Positions 59,082-64,000 of a stretch of 64,000 nucleotides of DNA are shown piece by piece (the stretch's first letter is position 1; every line of letters begins with the position of its first letter). A program made the translations under genes and the position numbers. The stretch spans positions 38,904-102,903 of the forward strand of contig DAIEHI010000053.1 in NCBI GenBank assembly GCA_027355725.1. The letters run 5' to 3'. The DNA comes from Acidimicrobiaceae bacterium. GTDB taxonomy: Bacteria > Actinomycetota > Acidimicrobiia > Acidimicrobiales > RAAP-2. A model generated the notes under the pieces. The model searched no databases. It was given only the letters and a program-made list of their open reading frames with translations, and was not told the DNA's origin.

Positions 59082-59710
59082 GCCGGCGCAAGCATCTGCT
59101 CGATTTCGCGGACACCGTCAAGGGTTTCATGCCGCGAGACGAGGGCCTCGCCTTGCATCATTACGCCCTGCACCACGAAGAAGGCAGGGAAGGAACGTGG
59201 CTCGAGATCGGTGCCTGGTGTGGAAAATCCGCCGTCTACCTAGGCGCCGCGGCCGAGTCGATGAACGCGGTGCTCTACTCGCTCGATCATCATCACGGCA
59301 GCGAGGAGAACCAGGAGGGCTGGGAACACTTCGATGAAACCCTGGTCGACCCCGTCGACGGGCGCCTCAACACCCTGCCCTCGTGGCAGCGCACGATCAG
59401 TGACGCCGAACTCGAAGCAACGGTGATCGGGCTCGTCGGACCCTCAACGGTGATCGCCGAACATTTCTCTGAGCCGCTCGACATCTTGTTCATCGACGGC
59501 GGTCACGGCGAAGAGGTGGCGTGGGCCGATTTTCACGCGTGGTCCCCCAAGGTCGTACTCGGCGGGTTGCTCATGATCCACGACGTCTTCGAGAACCCCG
59601 CCGAGGGCGGTCGTCCACCCTACGAGATCTATCTCGAGGCCCTGTCCAGCAATGAGTTCGTCGAGATCGGCACTGTGGGATCGCTGCGCGTGCTTTCGCG
59701 CGTCGCCTAG
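59078..59710 (+). CDS. Class I SAM-dependent methyltransferase-like
   Basis: WLEIGAWCGKSAVYLGAAAES...LFIDGGHGEEVAWADFHAWSPKVVLGGLLMIHDVF. Confidence 0.78.
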   Translation: MSRRKHLLDFADTVKGFMPRDEGLALHHYALHHEEGREGTWLEIGAWCGKSAVYLGAAAESMNAVLYSLDHHHGSEENQEGWEHFDETLVDPVDGRLNTLPSWQRTISDAELEATVIGLVGPSTVIAEHFSEPLDILFIDGGHGEEVAWADFHAWSPKVVLGGLLMIHDVFENPAEGGRPPYEIYLEALSSNEFVEIGTVGSLRVLSRVA

Positions 59711-60777
59711 CGGATCGGACAGCCTGGTTCGGCCAAGTCGAGTGGCGCCGGTAGTTCGCCGTGTCGAAAGAGACCCGAAGCCGGTGACGATGACGTGAGG
59801 GCGTCGGCCGCGAGCAGGACCGCAGCGCTCGTGTAGGAGGTCGTCTCTTGGTCGGGGAAGGTCACACGGTCAGGGTAGGCAATACCCGTCCAGTACGCCC
59901 CGTCGTCGCGACGATGGCGGTTCGTGAGACTGAAGAGTTCGAGTGCGCGAGTGGTCAGCCCGAGTGCGTCAAGCGCGAGCACGCACTCGGCGGTCTCAGC
60001 GGCCGTCACCCAGTCGTTGGTCGACACACAGCGAACGCCGTAGTCGGCCATCACGTGACGCTCCCAGCCATCGACGATGCGCGCCTCTCCCCCCTCGCCA
60101 CCGAGTGCGCCAGAAAAGATCGGGTAGTACCAGTCCATGGCGAACTCGTTCTTCGGCGCGAACGCTCCGGGGTGACGGGCAACGGCGTGACCCAGGCGGC
60201 CCGCCGCCCACTCCCAGGAGAGGCGGCGGCGGTCGAGACGCTCACCGAGGGCTATCGCACAGCGAAGCGAGTGAAAGATCGACGAGGACCCCGTCAAGAG
60301 TGCGTACGGCTCGGGGCGGCCCGCGGCATCGAGCGACCAGCGGATCGTGCCGTCCTCACCCTGCCAACGAAGCACGAACTCCATGGCCCGCTCGACGCAC
60401 GGCCACATCTCACGCGCGAAATCGATGTCGTCGGTCGCGAGCAGATAATGATAGACACCGGTCGCGACGTACGCACAGACGTTGGTATCGAGTCGAGCGC
60501 TCTTCACACTGGGTCCGAGGTAGTAATTGAACCAGCTCCCGTCGCTCAATTGGGTGCGCGCTAGCCAGGAATAGGCCCCGCGAGCCTCATGCTGGTAGCC
60601 GGTGATCGTGAGCGCCATGGCGACCTCGACGTGATTCCACGGGTCGCAGTGTCCACCTTTGAACCACGGGATCTGACCACTGGGCAATTGGAGCGATGCG
60701 AGATGCGCCGCCGTCACCGCGATCTCCTCGGCGCTCAAGACGTCGGGGACACCAGAAAGAAAACGGGTCGTGTTCAC
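59707..60777 (-). CDS. Prenyltransferase/squalene-cyclase-like alpha-alpha toroid protein
   Basis: LASLQLPSGQIPWFKGGHCDPWNHVEVAMALTITG; YSWLARTQLSDGSWFNYYLG; GTG start overlapping upstream methyltransferase stop. Confidence 0.7.
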   Translation of the reverse strand: MNTTRFLSGVPDVLSAEEIAVTAAHLASLQLPSGQIPWFKGGHCDPWNHVEVAMALTITGYQHEARGAYSWLARTQLSDGSWFNYYLGPSVKSARLDTNVCAYVATGVYHYLLATDDIDFAREMWPCVERAMEFVLRWQGEDGTIRWSLDAAGRPEPYALLTGSSSIFHSLRCAIALGERLDRRRLSWEWAAGRLGHAVARHPGAFAPKNEFAMDWYYPIFSGALGGEGGEARIVDGWERHVMADYGVRCVSTNDWVTAAETAECVLALDALGLTTRALELFSLTNRHRRDDGAYWTGIAYPDRVTFPDQETTSYTSAAVLLAADALTSSSPASGLFRHGELPAPLDLAEPGCPIR

Positions 60778-61490
60778 GAGGGTTTCACGAGGTAGACGAC
60801 GATCGACTTGCCGATCAGCGGTGAAAGCACCCGTTCCATGAACTGGGTGATGCGTGGGCGCTTCACGATGTCCCACACCAGCAAGCGGTGGTAGCCCTTC
60901 ACGAGCGGGTGATCCTCGTTGGTCGTGCCGACGAGACACTTGAGCCACCAATAGGGACTGTGCAGGCCGTGCGCGTAGTGGTGACCTGTGGTGCGCATAC
61001 CCGTTGAGCGCAGGCGGCCCTCGAGCACGGAGCGACGGTAGATCCGAATATGACCACCGGGCACGTTGTGGTATTCATCAGAGAGCGCCCAGTTGAGCAG
61101 TTCAGGTCCGAAGCGTGGCACCGTGATCGCCATGGTGCCCCCAGCACGCAGCACCCGAGTGAGTTCGCGCATCGCACCCTCGTCGTCGGGGATGTGCTCG
61201 AGGACCTCTGAGCAGATCACGCGGTCAAAACTGCCGTCTGGGAACGGCAGGTGCAGTGCATCGCCCTGGACTGCAGCAGTGTGCAAGGAGCCGCTCTTCA
61301 GTTCTCCCGCCTCGAGCATGGCCGCGAACGTCGCCGCCACGCCCTCGACCTCGTCGCGGCCCGCGTCGAGTGCGACCACGTTGGCCCCGCGCCGGGCGGC
61401 CTCGAAGGCGTGTCGACCAAAGCCGCATCCAAGGTCGAGGACCTTATCGCCGCGCTCGAGGCGCAAGCGGTCGTAGTTCGCGGTCAACAT
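60774..61490 (-). CDS. Class I SAM-dependent methyltransferase
   Basis: DKVLDLGCGFGRHAFEAARRGANVVALDAG; SEVLEHIPDDEGAMRELTRVLRAGG. Confidence 0.9.
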   Translation of the reverse strand: MLTANYDRLRLERGDKVLDLGCGFGRHAFEAARRGANVVALDAGRDEVEGVAATFAAMLEAGELKSGSLHTAAVQGDALHLPFPDGSFDRVICSEVLEHIPDDEGAMRELTRVLRAGGTMAITVPRFGPELLNWALSDEYHNVPGGHIRIYRRSVLEGRLRSTGMRTTGHHYAHGLHSPYWWLKCLVGTTNEDHPLVKGYHRLLVWDIVKRPRITQFMERVLSPLIGKSIVVYLVKPS

Positions 61491-62860
61491 CAGTCGAACT
61501 CCATCGCTGCGGGTAGGGGTGTGTTGTTCAAGATCGCGTCGTAGCACGCTGCAGTCCCGCGCGCCGTCACCTGCCAAGTGAAACGCTCGATGACCCGAGC
61601 ACGACCGTTGGCCCCGAGGCGCTGGGCCAGCTCTGGTTCGTCGAGGAGACGTCGGATGGCGCTCACGAGCGCGTCGGGATTGTTGGGTTCGACCAGCAGT
61701 CCGGTCTCTCCGCTCGTGCCAACGACCTCGGGCAGGGCGCCCCCGGTCGTCGCCACGACCGGCACCGCGCAACTCATGGCCTCGATCGCGGGGAGTGAGA
61801 ACCCTTCGTACAGACTCGGCACGATCGCCACCTCGGCTTCACCGTAGAGACGGGCCAACTCCTCGTCACTGACGCCCGAGATGGTGGTGACGATGTCATT
61901 GAGACCCAGGCGGTCGAGGGTCGTCGCGACTCGACCCTTGGCCCGGGGCTTTCCGATGACAACGAGGTCAATGTCGCGCTCGACGCGCAGTTTTGCGATC
62001 GCCTCGAGCAACGGCACGAGTCCCTTCATGGGCACGTCAGAACTCGAGGTCACCATGAGGCGGCCCTTCTTCTTCACCACGTTGTCGTAGGGCCTAAAGA
62101 CGGTGTGGTCAACCCCGACCGGCACAACGGTGAGTCGTTCAAGGGGGACCTGCATCTGAGCGTTGATGTCGATCTTCGAATTGTGCGAGACCGTCAGCAC
62201 CGCTGGCAACTGCTTCACGACTCGAACTTGCATGCGAAGGAATCCGAACCATCGACGAGTCGTCACCCGCTTCCAAGGTGTCTCAGCGTGATCGAGCGCA
62301 ATCGAGCGATCAACCGTGATGGGATGATGCAGCGTCTCAAGCAGTGGCCACCCGTCACGATGGAGTTTCAAGATCCCAGGGCCCATGCATTGGTTGTCGT
62401 GGATGATGTCGAAGTCCCCACGTCGTTGCTTCAAGATCTTGTTGATCCGCATCGAATACGCCAGGGGCTCTCCGAAACCGGCGCTCAGCATCACGGCGAA
62501 CTCCGCTACGTCGGCCGTTGAGGTGAACTCCGAACGGGCGGGGATGCGAAACGGGTCGGGGTCTCGGTACAGGTCAAGCCCTCGTACCGGCGTAAAGCCC
62601 ACGCCTTCATCGAGTTCGGGCCACGGCGGGCCCGAGAAGACCTCGACACTGTGGCCCAGATTGACCAATTCGCGCGTCAAGTGGCGCGTGTAGACACCCT
62701 GGCCACCACAACGTGGATTACCGCGATAGACGAGGAAAGCAATCCTCGACTTACCCGCAGCAGCCGGCCGTGGCTCAATGCGACCGGGGACCGTGATCTC
62801 CTTCGAGAGGGCCCAGGACGCCTTCGTGTCATGAATGGTCTGGCGCAGAGTTCGAGACAC
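61490..62860 (-). CDS. Glycosyltransferase family 4
   Basis: SRIAFLVYRGNPRCGGQGVYTRHLTRELVNLGHSVEV; PSLYEGFSLPAIEAMSCAVPVVATTGGALPEVVG. Confidence 0.92.
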   Translation of the reverse strand: MSRTLRQTIHDTKASWALSKEITVPGRIEPRPAAAGKSRIAFLVYRGNPRCGGQGVYTRHLTRELVNLGHSVEVFSGPPWPELDEGVGFTPVRGLDLYRDPDPFRIPARSEFTSTADVAEFAVMLSAGFGEPLAYSMRINKILKQRRGDFDIIHDNQCMGPGILKLHRDGWPLLETLHHPITVDRSIALDHAETPWKRVTTRRWFGFLRMQVRVVKQLPAVLTVSHNSKIDINAQMQVPLERLTVVPVGVDHTVFRPYDNVVKKKGRLMVTSSSDVPMKGLVPLLEAIAKLRVERDIDLVVIGKPRAKGRVATTLDRLGLNDIVTTISGVSDEELARLYGEAEVAIVPSLYEGFSLPAIEAMSCAVPVVATTGGALPEVVGTSGETGLLVEPNNPDALVSAIRRLLDEPELAQRLGANGRARVIERFTWQVTARGTAACYDAILNNTPLPAAMEFD

Positions 62861-62963
62861 GGTCCAACTTTCGGATTCGGCAAAGTTCTTAATTCTCTCC
62901 TAAATCCCAACAAGGCACAAATGCCACCTCACCGGCCCCTCCAAGATGACTACGCTGCCATCT

Positions 62964-64000
62964 ATGGATCTCACCTACCCCGTTGAAGCAGAAACGTTCC
63001 GTTCAGAAATCCGCTCGTGGTTGAAGGACAACTTGCCCCAGGGCTGGTTCGAGCCCGGCTTCGCCCTCAGTGAGGACGAGCGCAAGGAGTTCAATCGCAC
63101 CTGGACCGACAAATTGTTCGCGGGTGGATGGATCTGCGCAGGCTGGCCGGTCGAATATGGCGGCAAGGGACTCTCACTCTTGCAGCAAGTGGTCTTGAAC
63201 GAAGAGTTCGCGAGCGCTGGTGCACCCATGCGCGCCGACTTCTTCGGCGACACGCTGGTTGGGCCAACAATCCTGCAATGGGGCAATGAGGAGCAGAAGA
63301 AAGAATTCATCCCCGGCATCTTGCAGGGCAAGATCGCCTGGTGCCAAGGTTTCTCCGAGCCCAACGCCGGCAGCGACCTCGCGAGTCTCAAGACTTCGGC
63401 CGTCCTCGACGGCGATGAGTGGGTCATCAACGGCCAAAAAGTCTGGACCACCCAGGCCCAGCACGCCGACTACGTCTTTCTTATGACTCGCACGGATCCT
63501 GACGCACCACAGCACGCGGGGATCAGCTACCTGCTCGTGCCCATGCACCAAGACGGTGTCGAGATCCGCCCCATCACCCAAGTCGACGGGTCGGCTGAGT
63601 TCAATGAGGTCTTTTTCACCAATGCCCGCTGCCCCAAGGGCAACGTCGTCGGCGGCGTCAACAATGGTTGGAAGGTCGCAATGACGACCCTCGGCTTCGA
63701 GCGCGGTTCGTCTTCGACGACTGGCTATCGCCGCTTCTTAAAGGAGTGGGAGACCATCGTTCGAGAGGCGAAGCGACTCGGCAAGAACGACGACCTTCGC
63801 GTTCGTGACGAACTCATTAAGGCGTGGTCCAAGGTGAAGATCATGGAGATCAACGGTTACCGCACCCTCACTGATTCACTCAACGACACCCACAACGCGG
63901 CCCTGCTCGGTGCGTGCAACAAGATGTTCTGGTCAGAAGCCCATCGATCGAGCATGGAGTTGGCCCTTGACATCTTGGGCATGGAGGCTCAAATCCTCAC
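62964..64000 (+). CDS. Acyl-CoA dehydrogenase (3' end outside window)
   Basis: FSEPNAGSDLASLKTSAVLDGDEWVINGQKVWTTQAQHADY; start chosen at ATG 62964 (TACGCT-N7) rather than ATG 62946; runs off window edge. Confidence 0.92.
   Translation, partial: MDLTYPVEAETFRSEIRSWLKDNLPQGWFEPGFALSEDERKEFNRTWTDKLFAGGWICAGWPVEYGGKGLSLLQQVVLNEEFASAGAPMRADFFGDTLVGPTILQWGNEEQKKEFIPGILQGKIAWCQGFSEPNAGSDLASLKTSAVLDGDEWVINGQKVWTTQAQHADYVFLMTRTDPDAPQHAGISYLLVPMHQDGVEIRPITQVDGSAEFNEVFFTNARCPKGNVVGGVNNGWKVAMTTLGFERGSSSTTGYRRFLKEWETIVREAKRLGKNDDLRVRDELIKAWSKVKIMEINGYRTLTDSLNDTHNAALLGACNKMFWSEAHRSSMELALDILGMEAQIL

Overview
64 kb of a high-GC actinobacterial chromosome. Acidimicrobiia-like is my inference, not proven. 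The window is mostly ordinary chromosome with one accessory stretch. Left (1-8.3 kb): an exopolysaccharide/glycosyltransferase module (DUF5719-like protein, giant GT2-membrane protein, NDP-sugar epimerase, three GT4 enzymes). 8.2-16.9 kb: serine hydrolase, cofD-cofE (F420), mannose-1-P guanylyltransferase, a tRNA with UAA anticodon, NlpC/P60, GT2, GNAT, ppx, DUF501. 16.9-28 kb: ftsB/divIC, eno, mazG, SurA-like protein, mfd, pth, rplY, prs, glmU. About 28-46 kb: accessory region with alpha/beta hydrolases, TetR, tRNA-Gln, a two-component system, an ApbE/ferric-reductase-like/NuoF-like/ferredoxin redox operon, a pst phosphate transporter, LysE, two toxin-antitoxin pairs and a possible IS relic. 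46-55 kb: bS22, ispE, ksgA, PASTA-RlpA-like protein, tatD, metG, rsmI, bL37, GDPD, CtaG. 55-64 kb: PfkB kinase, PepN-like M1 peptidase, GDT1-like protein, a GT4/methyltransferase/alpha-alpha-toroid gene trio, and a partial acyl-CoA dehydrogenase. Most notable observations: a class-I-shaped tRNA-Leu(UAA); a GlmU ending before its acetyltransferase catalytic region; a PASTAx3-DPBB protein at the position usually held by rpfB; a redox operon with non-canonical Fe-S motifs and no recognisable flavinylation substrate; an HTH-fused MntA with HepT; two short ribosomal-protein genes (bS22, bL37); strong hairpins in the pst operon and at 29.8 kb; and a recurrent TAnnnT-N6-8-start architecture suggesting leaderless mRNAs. 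All family calls are by eye; no searches were run.
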